From SURF-28 sp034521465 (GTDB lineage: Bacteria > Bacteroidota > Ignavibacteria > Ignavibacteriales > Melioribacteraceae), in assembly GCA_034521465.1 (NCBI GenBank), contig JAXHMN010000025.1, positions 186,001 through 250,000 on the forward strand: a stretch of DNA of 64,000 nucleotides. Reading direction: 5' to 3'. The position numbers and the translations under genes are program-made. Under the pieces are notes generated by a model. That model saw only the letters and a list, made by a program, of their open reading frames with translations, was not told where the DNA came from and did not search any database. Below, piece after piece: positions 46,491 through 55,793 of the stretch (positions within the stretch are counted from its first letter, which is position 1; every line of letters begins with the position of its first letter).

Positions 46491-47459
46491 ATGAAAAAAA
46501 TATTAGTTGTTTTTGCTGGCGGAACATTCTCTATGAAGATAGATGAAGATACCGGGGGAGCCGTTCCTTATTTTCGCGGGGATCAGTTGATTGAGATGAT
46601 ACCGGAAGTAAAAGAGTTGGCGTCCATTTCGGTATATGATTTTGGAATGTATCCCGGTCCACACATGACCCCCGAGCTAATGCTTGATCTAGCAAAAGAA
46701 ATTAAGCAGAGAGTTAATCAGGTAGATGGAGTTATTGTAACACACGGAACCGATACGCTTGAAGAAACGGCTTATCTTTTAGATTTAACGATAAAAACAG
46801 AAAAACCAATAGTAGTTATTGGGGCGATGAAAACCTCGTCTGAACCAGAGTGGGATGGTCCACGCAATCTTTTGGACGCAATTCATATCATAAGCGCACC
46901 TAACAGCAAAAATATGGGTGTGTTAGTTTGTCTTAATGGTGAAATAAACGCAGCAAGCGAAGTAACAAAAACGCATACAGAAGATATTGAAACTTTTCAC
47001 AGCTTAGATTTTGGTGCGCTTGGAATAGTTGATAGAGGACATGTAATTTTTAATAGAATACCGCGAAAACTTGAAACGATAGAATCGGAAAAAATAAACT
47101 CAAATGTCGATCTTATAAAAGTTCATGCCGGAATGGGAGACAAGCTCTTTAGATTTTCCGCTGATTCCGGTGCAGAAGGAATAGTAATTGAAGCAATGGG
47201 CGTAGGCAATGTTCCCCCAACAGCATTAGAAGGAATTAAATATGCGGTTAATAAAGGGATACCTGTTGTCTTAACATCCCGCTGTCCTTCCGGTGAAACG
47301 CTAGATATTTACAGCTACCCGGGTGCCGGAAAGTGGTTAAAGAAAGCCGGAGTGATCTTTACGGATTATTTAAACGGACAGAAAGCCAGAATAAAATTGA
47401 TGCTTTGTCTCGGTTTTACAAAGGATCTAAATAAACTACGTGAATTAATTGAAGAATAG
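46491..47459 (+). CDS. L-asparaginase
   Basis: Asparaginase of the bacterial I/II type (322 aa from ATG 46491; a TTG nine bases upstream is less likely). It hydrolyses asparagine to aspartate and ammonia. Catalytic Thr and Ser regions are 'VFAGGTFSMK' (first Thr), 'VTHGTDTLEETAYLLDL' (Thr-Asp) and 'MKTSSEPEWDGPRNLLDA'. There is no signal peptide, so it is probably cytoplasmic. It faces away from dnaA across the origin region and is followed after 2 bp by a small membrane-protein gene. Confidence 0.88.
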   Translation: MKKILVVFAGGTFSMKIDEDTGGAVPYFRGDQLIEMIPEVKELASISVYDFGMYPGPHMTPELMLDLAKEIKQRVNQVDGVIVTHGTDTLEETAYLLDLTIKTEKPIVVIGAMKTSSEPEWDGPRNLLDAIHIISAPNSKNMGVLVCLNGEINAASEVTKTHTEDIETFHSLDFGALGIVDRGHVIFNRIPRKLETIESEKINSNVDLIKVHAGMGDKLFRFSADSGAEGIVIEAMGVGNVPPTALEGIKYAVNKGIPVVLTSRCPSGETLDIYSYPGAGKWLKKAGVIFTDYLNGQKARIKLMLCLGFTKDLNKLRELIEE

Positions 47460-47461
47460 TC

Positions 47462-47974
47462 TTGGAAAAAATTAAACCGTGGATAGGATCTCTAATTTTA
47501 TTACCGTTTGTTATACTTCTTTCTATAAATGCCGGTGAGTTCATTTTTCTGCTCGATCATTTCAATTTGTTGATTCATGAAGGCGGACACGGAATTTTTA
47601 GTTTATTCGGTCAGTTTATTTACACACTCGGCGGAACAATAATGCAGATTATTCTTCCGCTTCTCTTCGTGTATTATTTTCTTTCACATCGCAAAAAATT
47701 CGGCACACAGCTCTCTCTTGTTTGGCTGGGACAAAATTTAATGAACATTAGCGTATATGTAGCAGATGCTCAAGAAAGAAATCTACCGCTGCTCGGAGGT
47801 AATAAGGTTTATCATGATTGGCGATTTATTTTAGGAAAATCCGGGTTGTTGGAATATGACAATCAAATAGGGATGGCTTTTTATTTATTTGGAATAATCT
47901 TCTTTCTTATAGCTTTGTTGGCGCCACTTTTTATGAAAAAATATAAAGAAGCTAATATTAATCTTAATTTATAA
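47462..47974 (+). CDS. membrane protein with HEGGH metal-site-like motif
   Basis: A 170-residue protein with four to five hydrophobic segments and a TTG start 2 bp after the asparaginase stop, so translation is probably coupled. In the second segment, 'LLIHEGGHGIFSLFG' has HExxH geometry (HEGGH) as in site-2-type M50 peptidases, and a later 'VADAQE' could supply a third ligand. It is shorter than S2P enzymes. Function is not established. Confidence 0.55.
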   Translation: MEKIKPWIGSLILLPFVILLSINAGEFIFLLDHFNLLIHEGGHGIFSLFGQFIYTLGGTIMQIILPLLFVYYFLSHRKKFGTQLSLVWLGQNLMNISVYVADAQERNLPLLGGNKVYHDWRFILGKSGLLEYDNQIGMAFYLFGIIFFLIALLAPLFMKKYKEANINLNL

Positions 47975-48622
47975 TTATTCTGTTGGATAAGGTTCTAGCC
48001 CAACCGCTTGTTTTAAATAGAAGACTCGTCTTGGCTCTCTAAATTGTCTTGCGATGTAATAAGGAAAGTCTTTTTCAATATCTCCTCTTGGCACAGCTTT
48101 TTTAAATTCCGATTTTCCTGTTACAAACGAAGAGTAATCTTCTTCTGTAAAACTATATGTAATTTCTTTTGCTAGAACAGCTTCTCTAATGATAAAGTAT
48201 TTGCTTCCTTCGTCAACGACAATCACCTCAACTCTTTCGCCTTCCCACAAAACACGGTCTAAGGTAGTCTGTTCGTTAAACTCACGAACGGCATCCTTTA
48301 TTTCTACTTCCAAAGTTATAAATTCATTGTTGATTTCCACATTGAGCACGGAAAGCATTTCACTTTTCGTAAACACAACTCGTCCGATAATCGTACCCTC
48401 GTCACTTGTAAACTCTTTTATCGATTTAATATCCTCAACAAAATATTGTCGATTGTTTTTATCAATCCTAAAAACGGTACCCGGCCGATAGTTGGTTCTT
48501 GGAGTTGCAAACGGACGAAAGTCTTTAAGCACCGAGTTTTGAGGAATAACTAAGCTGTTCTGCGCAGAACACGTTGTAAAAAGTAACCATGTAAACAATA
48601 ATGTTCTTAATAGATATTTCAT
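47975..48622 (-). CDS. secreted protein of unknown function
   Basis: A 215-residue protein with a signal peptide from the ATG at 48622 (MKYLLRTLLFTWLLFTTCSAQ). An in-frame ATG 78 bp upstream was not chosen because it would precede the signal sequence. The Cys in TTCSAQ could be a lipobox but the +1 environment is poor. The mature part is beta-rich (FRIDKNNRQYFVEDIKSI, then RVEVIVVDEGSKYFIIRE) with no recognised family. It is adjacent to and convergent with the previous gene. Confidence 0.55.
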   Translation of the reverse strand: MKYLLRTLLFTWLLFTTCSAQNSLVIPQNSVLKDFRPFATPRTNYRPGTVFRIDKNNRQYFVEDIKSIKEFTSDEGTIIGRVVFTKSEMLSVLNVEINNEFITLEVEIKDAVREFNEQTTLDRVLWEGERVEVIVVDEGSKYFIIREAVLAKEITYSFTEEDYSSFVTGKSEFKKAVPRGDIEKDFPYYIARQFREPRRVFYLKQAVGLEPYPTE

Positions 48623-48760
48623 TTCCAATTTCTTGTTAATAAACAAACACTGATTAATTATCGAAAAAAATGAGTGAAAATTAAGAGGACAAGGAATCAA
48701 AAAAAATAATATTATTACTTGTCACACTAAACAACAACTTAAATACTAATAGGGGGTAAT

Positions 48761-49072
48761 ATGAATCCGGTTAATTGGTTTGAAATTCCAGCAAAGGATA
48801 TAAATGAATCGAAAGCATTTTATGAATATGTTTTCGATATCGAAATGCAAGTGACGGAAATGGGTCCGCTTACAATGGCGTGGTTTCCGTTCGATCACGA
48901 AAAGCCGGGTTGTGCCGGAACGCTTGTTGAAGCAGAATCTTATAATCCTTCACACGACGGTTCAACGGTTTATTTTTCCGTGGATGACGTTGCGCCCGTT
49001 TTTCAATCCGACAATAAACTTCACAATTGGTTATCTTTGTGTAATCGTCGGCGTTATGCCGACATAGATTAA
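48761..49072 (+). pseudogene. truncated VOC/glyoxalase-family protein
   Basis: The first 82 residues are a vicinal-oxygen-chelate domain (MNPVNWFEIPAKDINESKAF, then YFSVDDVAPVF), with a GGGGG ribosome site. Family members need about 120 residues, but here homology ends and the last 20 residues run into palindromic repeat DNA (49047-49097). The missing C-terminal part carries a metal ligand, so the product is probably not functional. I find no continuation in other frames, so this looks like a real deletion or insertion, unlike the homopolymer frameshifts. Confidence 0.65.
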
Positions 49073-49097
49073 CATTCCGCAGACATAAAGTCTGCGG
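49047..49097. repeat. two short hairpins at the VOC truncation
   Basis: GTCGGC (49047-49052) pairs with GCCGAC (49058-49063), and CCGCAGAC (49077-49084) pairs with GTCTGCGG (49090-49097). The second hairpin has an ATAAA loop. Both resemble dispersed palindromes, and they lie at the point where VOC homology stops. Confidence 0.65.
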
Positions 49098-49121
49098 CTA
49101 CAAACGATAAAGAGAAGATAA

Positions 49122-49847
49122 ATGAAAAAATATCGGAATCTTACTCCCGAAGAATCTATCAAAACTGTTACGATTGAAATCATCGAGCGCGCAATTAAAC
49201 TCGGCAGCAAAAAGAACCGGGAAATTTTCATAAGTAAAACTTCCGGCGGTAAAGGTACGAGCGTTTTTGAACTTGATTCGAAGACGCCGGAGGGTAAAGA
49301 AAATTTAGAGAAGTTTTTAACCCCCGTAAGAAGGCATTATACATTCAACGGACTCGGCTCCCAAAATGAAAAAAATTCAATCAATTGGCGAGTGCTTAAT
49401 TTATCGTGGCCGCGAAGAGCGCTTCTTCAATTTCAGGTTGCTGCTTCATTTTTTATGAAAGGTATTCCGTTCAAAAACAAGTTTTACAGATGGATGGGAG
49501 TGCATGTCGGGGACGGAGCTGAAATAATGCAGCTCGTTTGGCTTGACCATTTCAGACCGGAATTAATATTTGTCGGAAAGAATACAGTCCTCGGCGCATT
49601 TACCCGCTGCACCGTTCATGCATACGAAGGTGGCGGAAAGTTCCGCTACGGATTAATCACAATCGGCGATAACTGTTTAATCGGTGCGGGAACCGGAATG
49701 GGTCCGATTGACATTGAAGACAATTCACGTACACTGCCAGGCGCAACACTCTCGCCTTATTTTTCAAAAATTAAATCCGGCTCCATAGTGGGATGGAATC
49801 CGCCCAATGTGAAGGAGCCGAAAAGCGGAGAAAGCAAAATTGATTAG
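49122..49847 (+). CDS. left-handed beta-helix (hexapeptide) acyltransferase-like protein
   Basis: A 241-residue protein. The C-terminal half 'WMGVHVGDGAEIMQLVWLDHFRPELIFVGKNTVLG', 'GLITIGDNCLIGAGTGMGPIDIED' and 'SGSIVGWNPP' shows hexapeptide-repeat steps of the kind seen in acetyl/acyltransferases such as LpxA/WecB-like proteins. The N-terminal half is helical with one hydrophobic helix near residue 100. Which acyl or acetyl substrate is used is not visible. It overlaps the convergent acyl-CoA ligase by 4 bp. An AGAGAAG sequence precedes the ATG. Confidence 0.65.
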   Translation: MKKYRNLTPEESIKTVTIEIIERAIKLGSKKNREIFISKTSGGKGTSVFELDSKTPEGKENLEKFLTPVRRHYTFNGLGSQNEKNSINWRVLNLSWPRRALLQFQVAASFFMKGIPFKNKFYRWMGVHVGDGAEIMQLVWLDHFRPELIFVGKNTVLGAFTRCTVHAYEGGGKFRYGLITIGDNCLIGAGTGMGPIDIEDNSRTLPGATLSPYFSKIKSGSIVGWNPPNVKEPKSGESKID

Positions 49848-51757
49848 TCATCAAACCTTTCAACAATTTTCATGTTTTGATGATTGTAAATATCTTTTCC
49901 CTCCGGTGTATATAAATATTCAATTCTGGGTTGATAAAACTCTGTGATCTTTCCACGAACCATTTTTAATGTGCTGTTCATAAAATGATTCTCTTCTGTA
50001 AACCCTTCGCCTAACAAAGCAAATGATGTTGGAAGCCACCGTTCGGGAAATTCATTTTCATATTCACCGCCGGACCTAAACTTGTCAATTTCATTCTTGA
50101 TTAATTCTATTGTTTTTTGTTGACCATCCTTTTTGTGGATAGTTAGTCCGTTCTTTTTCAATTCGCTTTTTACAACATCTTTATTCGGATAAATCAAAGC
50201 AATGGTATAAGGATCTTGATTATTGTGCAGCATTACTTGTTCAATAAAATTAGATTTCTCAACGAACGCTTCCTCTATTCCTTCGGGAGAATATTTTTCA
50301 CCGTCGCTTGCAATCAGCAAACTTTTGAATCTGCCAAGGACATAAAGGTAACCGTCTTCATCAAGATAGCCCATATCGCCGGTGTAAAGCCAGCCGTCTT
50401 TAATTGTTTCTTTGGTTGCCTTTTCGTTTTTCCAATATCCTTTCATTACGTTTTCGCCTTTGCAAACGATCTCGCCTTTTTGTCCAATCGGAACTTCAAT
50501 TTCCTCTTCATTACAGATTTTCACTTCAAGATTATTAACTATCCTTCCTGATGAACCAAGTTTATGCTGTGCGGGAATATTTGCCGAAATAATTGGTGCA
50601 GCTTCAGTTAATCCATATCCTTGAAACATTGGTATCCCTATTGCGTAAAAAAACTTCTGTAATTCAATATCAAGTAAAGCACCGCCACCGATGAAGAACT
50701 CTAACCTTCCGCCGAAACCCTCTCTAATTTTGCTGAACAGAATTTTATCGTAAATTGAAATCAATGGCAGCTTTAATTTTTTCAACCCCTTTCCCCTGTC
50801 GCAGCCAAGGCCATTATAATCATAAGTGGTTTCCAGAGCTTTGTTGAATAACTTTTCAATCTTTTCACCTTTTGCTTTTATACCGGTTTCAATATTTTTT
50901 CTAAAATTTTTGGCAAGCGCCGGTACGCTTAAAAGGAATGTTGGTTTTATCTCTTTAATATTTTGAGGTATGTTTCGAAGCGTTTCAATTGGTGTGCTGC
51001 CGACTTGTATTGACGCCATCGATGCACCGTTTTTCATTAATGTGTAAATTCCTGCCGTGTGAGCGAACGAATGATCCCAAGGTAAAATTAAAAGTGAAAC
51101 ATAACTTTCCGGAATCGGAAGAAGAGCGGTTGCTTGTTCGATGTTCGCAGTGTAATTCCGGTGAGTTAAAATTATTCCTTTCGGGTCGGCAGTTGTGCCG
51201 GAAGTATAACATATATTCGCATTATCATCTTCCTTTATTGATTGCCATGTTTGGTCGAAGTACTCTTTGTTGTCTGTTAAATACTCATTACCAATTTTGA
51301 AGACGTCTTCTTTTGTTGTTTCATCATCGTGAAGTTCGTTTACAATATCAAGCACAAGAACTTTTTCTAGATCAGGCAAATCGTTTTTGATTCTTCGAAT
51401 TTTTTGTAAATGATTTTTTGAAACTATCACAAACTTACATTCGGAATGTGACAGTCTAAATTTAAGATCGTTCGGCGCATCAATTTTAACGGAAATGGGA
51501 ACACTAACACCACCGCAATAAAGCACAGCAAGTTCGCTCATCACCCAATCGTTTCTTCCTTCGGAAATTAATGCGGCACGATCCCCCTTTTCTAAGCCTA
51601 GCTTAAGCAGTCCGGCTGCAAATTTATAAACAAGCTGTTTCATCTCAGCATATGTAAGGGATTCATACTTGCCGGTTTTCTTTTCCCACATCAATGGATT
51701 GTCTGGAAATTTTTTAACGCTTTCTTCGAATAAGTTTGGAAGTGTTCTTTGTTTCAC
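49844..51757 (-). CDS. AMP-forming long-chain acyl-CoA synthetase
   Basis: A 637-residue adenylate-forming enzyme that activates fatty acids with ATP and CoA. Motifs: P-loop ICYTSGTTADPKGI, the A5 motif YGLTEAAP and the A7/A8 motif YTGDMGYLDEDGYLYVLGR. It belongs to the FadD15/Lcs-like group with 600+ residues. An ATG with a GAGGAC-like site starts the gene. The 3' end overlaps the convergent acyltransferase by 4 bp. Upstream lies the DUF6599 gene 15 bp away, probably in one operon. Confidence 0.9.
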   Translation of the reverse strand: MKQRTLPNLFEESVKKFPDNPLMWEKKTGKYESLTYAEMKQLVYKFAAGLLKLGLEKGDRAALISEGRNDWVMSELAVLYCGGVSVPISVKIDAPNDLKFRLSHSECKFVIVSKNHLQKIRRIKNDLPDLEKVLVLDIVNELHDDETTKEDVFKIGNEYLTDNKEYFDQTWQSIKEDDNANICYTSGTTADPKGIILTHRNYTANIEQATALLPIPESYVSLLILPWDHSFAHTAGIYTLMKNGASMASIQVGSTPIETLRNIPQNIKEIKPTFLLSVPALAKNFRKNIETGIKAKGEKIEKLFNKALETTYDYNGLGCDRGKGLKKLKLPLISIYDKILFSKIREGFGGRLEFFIGGGALLDIELQKFFYAIGIPMFQGYGLTEAAPIISANIPAQHKLGSSGRIVNNLEVKICNEEEIEVPIGQKGEIVCKGENVMKGYWKNEKATKETIKDGWLYTGDMGYLDEDGYLYVLGRFKSLLIASDGEKYSPEGIEEAFVEKSNFIEQVMLHNNQDPYTIALIYPNKDVVKSELKKNGLTIHKKDGQQKTIELIKNEIDKFRSGGEYENEFPERWLPTSFALLGEGFTEENHFMNSTLKMVRGKITEFYQPRIEYLYTPEGKDIYNHQNMKIVERFDD

Positions 51758-51772
51758 GATGTCCTCTTGTGG

Positions 51773-52594
51773 CTAGTTAATCATTTTGTCTATTTGATCC
51801 TGATCCAAATTTGATTCAAGCAAAAGCAATTCTTTTTGTGAAACGGTTTTAATTATTTCAAAGTTTTTATTGTTCGTTGAAAATCTTTCCGCGTCTTCGT
51901 CGGAACTAAAAACCACCTTTGCAACGTTTAGATAACCATCTTCTGTTTTTATCGGAAGTAAAACAATTTCATAATTACTAAATCCGTTAAAATATTTATC
52001 CCACCTCGGAAAACCATTTTGCAAACCAAGTTTTCCTTTAATCAACTTAATTTTATTTCGATACTGTTCAAATTGATGTTGCTGAAAATATTCTGGAACT
52101 ATAAATGTTTCCAATTCAATTTTAGATAACAATTTTTCAAATAAGAGAAGAGAATATTTTTGAGCGTCTCTTATCGCCGGATTGATTAGAAATAGAAATA
52201 TAAAATCTACCCACCGCCGATTGTAATTGATGGGGTGTAATACAAATATATTTTGTAAGGGTATCGGTTATTCCGCAGTTAAATTTGTTGATTGAATAAA
52301 TTCCAAAAGCTGCGTCAATATTGGTCATACCGTAAACTTCTATGCGATAATTTTTTCCATTGTGGACAACCTCTTGCAGCAATGTTCTATCAAGTCCATA
52401 TTCAAGATAAAGATCAGCGCCGCCGTTTATTAATCCCCAAAGTTCTTCGCCCACATAAATTTCTGAGCGGGTTATTTCAGCATCAGTAAGTTCGCTTTGA
52501 TAAAGCCGGGGAAAGGGATCTTCTTGAGCAAGTAACTAAAGGCGCACAAAAGAATCAGTATTAATAATTGTAATACAATTAAAAAACTTTTCAT
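51773..52594 (-). CDS. DUF6599-family secreted protein (two frameshifts)
   Basis: The full gene starts at an ATG at 52594 with signal peptide MKSFLIVLQLLILILLCAFS and then reads LLAQEDPFPRLYQSELTDAE after one missing base near 52535. The middle part (YLEYGLDRTLLQ, EVYGMTNIDAAFGIYSI) and the C-terminal part (IVLLPIKTEDGYLNVAKVVF) match DUF6599. The frame also breaks near 52170, after which the next frame reads DAQKYSLLLFEKLLSKIE. Length about 273 aa. Function is unknown; the family is usually found near oxidoreductases, here a DUF362 gene, whose stop is 2 bp upstream. Confidence 0.7.
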
Positions 52595-52596
52595 GG

Positions 52597-53770
52597 TTAT
52601 GTTAAGTCAATTTTGGTTAAAGAGATTTTGTTATTATCCGCAACGCCGAGTTTAAGTTTTTCTGCCATGGTTAAAAACGCCGATCCGCGCGGGGACTCTT
52701 CTTCCTGTAATCCTTCTTCAATTCTTTTCTTTGTAACAATGTTTAAACCTACTCTATCAACTGCAACCGGATCGGTGCCAATTAATACAGTATTATAATT
52801 TGTGAAGAACTGTGGTTTTGCCGAAGGACCGCCGTTGAAGCACCCTTTAATTCCGTCAACAACATTTAACACAACTTTGTCGCGTAAAGGAGGAAAAGCG
52901 CAAACTTCTGCAACGGTTTCAGACCAAAGCTTATCGTGTAAGTCTGTCCAGTATTTGTAATTGCACCATATGATAAATTTTTCATACAGAGAGTTACTGA
53001 AGTACCGGCATTTTTGAGTATTGGTATGTTGATAATTTTATCACACATCTCGGTAACAATTTTTGTGAAGTAAGAATGTTTGCCGGTGTTTACCATATAA
53101 GGCAACGTTTCGGGGCGGTATTCAGCTTCGACATCAGCCCAGTAATACCAGTCTTTGTCGATCATTCTAAGCGAATAAAGCTCTTCGTTTTCATCATACA
53201 TTGTTCCGTTTTCACCTTTACGCTCGGTTCCTATAATTTTTATTCCGGGAAAAAGTTCTTCCGTTATTCCCGATTCAAAGATTTGTTCTTCTCTTCTATC
53301 CCAGATTATTAAATTGGTTCTGGGTATTCCGGCTTCTTCAAGCTGGTTAACAATCGCAAGCGTCACTTCAACCGATGTTGATAATGTTGGTCCGGCAACG
53401 GGATTAACCTTCAATCCGATCTTATCGTTTTCGTTTACAAATAGAAGCCACGCATCTTTCAAATCTTTTGCTCCCGTCAACATTAACATTCCTTCGGCAA
53501 CCATTTTGTATGCAGCTTCATAAACAATTTTGTTATCAACTACCGGGTTGGGATGATTCACTTGAACGACTTTACCGGGAAATTTCCCGGCATTGAGGTT
53601 TCGCGGCGTGGATGTTTTAACGCATCTTCAATATTTGTTTTGGGCTTGTCTTCTTCTTGTAAAGTCTTGGCAATTTTTTCATTCGTAAGTATCGGCGATA
53701 AGGCAAAACCGGCTCCTGTTAAAGATGACATTTTGAAAAAGTTTCTTCTTGAAAGTTTGCTCGATTTCAT
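52597..53770 (-). CDS. Tat-exported DUF362 protein (two frameshifts)
   Basis: The N-terminus (KLSRRNFFK, then an Ala/Leu-rich segment) is a twin-arginine signal. The body is a DUF362 domain, 'LFVNENDKIGLKVNPVAGP', 'NLIIWDRREEQ', 'INIPILKNAGTSVTLCMKNLSYGAI' and 'LNVVDGIKGCFNGGPS', with the pattern of proteins linked to iron-sulfur or redox functions. The frame is broken near 53587 (one G missing in GGG) and near 52955 (one A missing in AAA). Corrected, it has about 391 residues. It lies just upstream of the DUF6599 gene, probably in one operon. Confidence 0.78.
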
Positions 53771-53916
53771 TTTGGATTCCTTAATATTATAAAAGGAATA
53801 ATTGAGACGTATAATTTAATTATTAGTTTGATAAAAATTTTCTAAACAAATAAGTTGTTGAGTCTGATATAGTTGGCATTACGATTAATAATTGTGAGGC
53901 TCAAAAGGAGGGTTTT

Positions 53917-54273
53917 TTGAAATCACCAAAAGAAGTATTAATACAATTTGTAAAACACTTCAACAATGCGGATGTTGAATCGCTTATAGATTTATATGCC
54001 GACGATGCGGTTAATCATCAAGTTGCAAACGATCCGGTTGAAGGCAAAGCCGCTATTAAAGAGATGTTCGAAAAAGAGTTTGCTCAAGCTGAAATGACTT
54101 GCATTGTAGAAAACATGTTCGAAGACGGCGAGTGGGCAATAATGGAATGGAAAGATCCACTCGGTTTACGCGGTTGCGGATTTTTTCAAATCAAAGAAGG
54201 TAAAATTGTTTTTCAGCGTGGTTATTGGGATAAACTTTCGTTTCTTAAAATGCACAACCTACCAATTGAGTAG
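53917..54273 (+). CDS. SnoaL/NTF2-like protein
   Basis: A 118-residue protein of the SnoaL-like polyketide-cyclase/NTF2 fold: 'FNNADVESLIDLYADDAVNHQVANDPVEGKAAIKEMF' and 'GCGFFQIKEGKIVFQRGYWD'. It has a TTG start with a strong AGGAGG at 53905-53911. Such proteins include isomerases, cyclases and small ligand-binding proteins. The substrate is unknown. It stands alone. Confidence 0.75.
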   Translation: MKSPKEVLIQFVKHFNNADVESLIDLYADDAVNHQVANDPVEGKAAIKEMFEKEFAQAEMTCIVENMFEDGEWAIMEWKDPLGLRGCGFFQIKEGKIVFQRGYWDKLSFLKMHNLPIE

Positions 54274-54369
54274 AAAGCAATATTTTGTACAAGTTGTTTT
54301 TGTTCTGTAATAATTTGGATGTATTTTAACAACCGATTTAAAATTTCACAATTACTCCGGAGCCGATTA

Positions 54370-55146
54370 ATGTTTACCCGCGTTATACTCTTTGTTTTTA
54401 TTCTTGGTTTGATAGTTGGTTGCAGTGAAGAAACAAGCACAGAATCACAAAAGTCTGATATCTCAGGATCTGTTAACTTTTTAGACGGTACGCCTGCCGC
54501 AAATGCCGAAATTAGATTAATCGTTGTGCAAAGCAATCAAAATAAATTTACTACAACGGATGGAAACGGGAGATACAGTTTTGCCGACTTGTCCGATAGG
54601 GTTTATGTAATTAGTTTTATCAGTCCGACCTATGAAATAAATTCTTATCGTTCGGAAGAGTTAACACTTTCCGGCAATAATATTGTTCACGATGTTGATA
54701 TTACATATAATATTTTAGATGAGGCAAAGTCAAAAGTTGTGAGCGATAGTCTCTTTCTAATTCAATACCATCCGGATGCCGCAAAGATAGGAAGTAATTT
54801 TAATGCAGTAAGCAAAATGACCGGCTATTACAGACCGGGTTCGGGAATGGAAATTACTCTCAGCTGTGATGTTTATGAAATGCCGGCAAGTTATAATTGG
54901 AACAATGCCGACTCCTTAACACCAGCATATGTGAAAGATAATTTTACTTATTTAATGAGTTTAACTGAGAACACAAGTAACTTTAATCACTCGGTTGAAT
55001 TAACGGGAGAAAAGATCGAAACGATTTTATCAAATCCTTCCAACGGTTTTGTCTTTATAAAATCAACTCATGACGAGAAGTATTTAAAAATCCCATGCGT
55101 TGATTTCAACAACAACGATTTCGGCTGGGTGATCGAGTATAATTAA
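54370..55146 (+). CDS. lipoprotein with carboxypeptidase-regulatory-like domain
   Basis: A 258-residue lipoprotein (ATG 54370 with GGAG upstream; an earlier in-frame ATG at 54319 would precede the signal). The signal peptide ends at VGCSE. Residues 30-110 (SGSVNFLDGTPAANAEIRL, then FTTTDGNGRYSFADLSD) are a CarboxypepD_reg beta-sandwich. The C-terminal part is beta-rich with no recognised family. It is probably located at the cell surface or in the periplasm. Confidence 0.7.
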   Translation: MFTRVILFVFILGLIVGCSEETSTESQKSDISGSVNFLDGTPAANAEIRLIVVQSNQNKFTTTDGNGRYSFADLSDRVYVISFISPTYEINSYRSEELTLSGNNIVHDVDITYNILDEAKSKVVSDSLFLIQYHPDAAKIGSNFNAVSKMTGYYRPGSGMEITLSCDVYEMPASYNWNNADSLTPAYVKDNFTYLMSLTENTSNFNHSVELTGEKIETILSNPSNGFVFIKSTHDEKYLKIPCVDFNNNDFGWVIEYN

Positions 55147-55154
55147 TGAAGCAA

Positions 55155-55665
55155 CTAATTACCCGTTGGTATCGATTTAGGTGGAAAGTCAACAAGAATC
55201 TCTTTAACAGCTTCGTTTATTCTTTCTTCTAAATTTTCCGTATTCAAAACATCTTTTGCCCAACCGCGCCAAACAACCTTGCCGCTTTTTAAATCGAGTA
55301 TGTCAATAATCAGCATTCCTTTTTCGTTTGATTCAAAGCTGCTTTCCCAAGAAGAAATATTATCTGCAGTTTCATAAACTTCATCATTTAATGCTGTGTG
55401 CCAAGTTATTCCAATTTCAGCGAGCTTCTCGTTTTTGCCGATTCCCTTTTTGTCATCTCTAAATCAATGGCGCTTTTGATTAAGCTGTATGTAGCCGAAG
55501 GCATTTGAACACCATCAGGACGGGCGGGAAGATCTTTTGAAATTTTGTAAGTATTGAAAGCCGTAAAATCATACGAGTTATCATAAGAGTTGTTTGTTTG
55601 AATAGATGAACAAGTCATTAGAAAAATGAAAAAAATAAAACTGCAATGGCTGACAAGAGTTTCAT
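55155..55665 (-). CDS. DUF4136 lipoprotein (two homopolymer frameshifts)
   Basis: The gene starts at an ATG at 55665 with MKLLSAIAVLFFSFF and, after one T is restored near 55622, LMTCSSIQ (lipobox Cys). The middle 'YDFTAFNTYKIS' is DUF4136-like. After one A is restored near 55448 it continues KKGIGKNEKLAEIGITWHTA and ends 'VVWRGWAKDV' and 'VKEILVDFPPK', the family's closing block. Function unknown; outer-membrane lipoprotein likely. Both breaks are in runs of T or A. Confidence 0.75.
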
Positions 55666-55793
55666 AAGGGTTCCGTTTTTTTTGAAGGGAAAGATATGAA
55701 AAAGAAGAACGAATCAAAGTCTCTAGTTTTTAATAATAAAACCACGTATCTTATTCTGAAATAAAAATCATAAAGTAAAAAGGAGAATATAGA

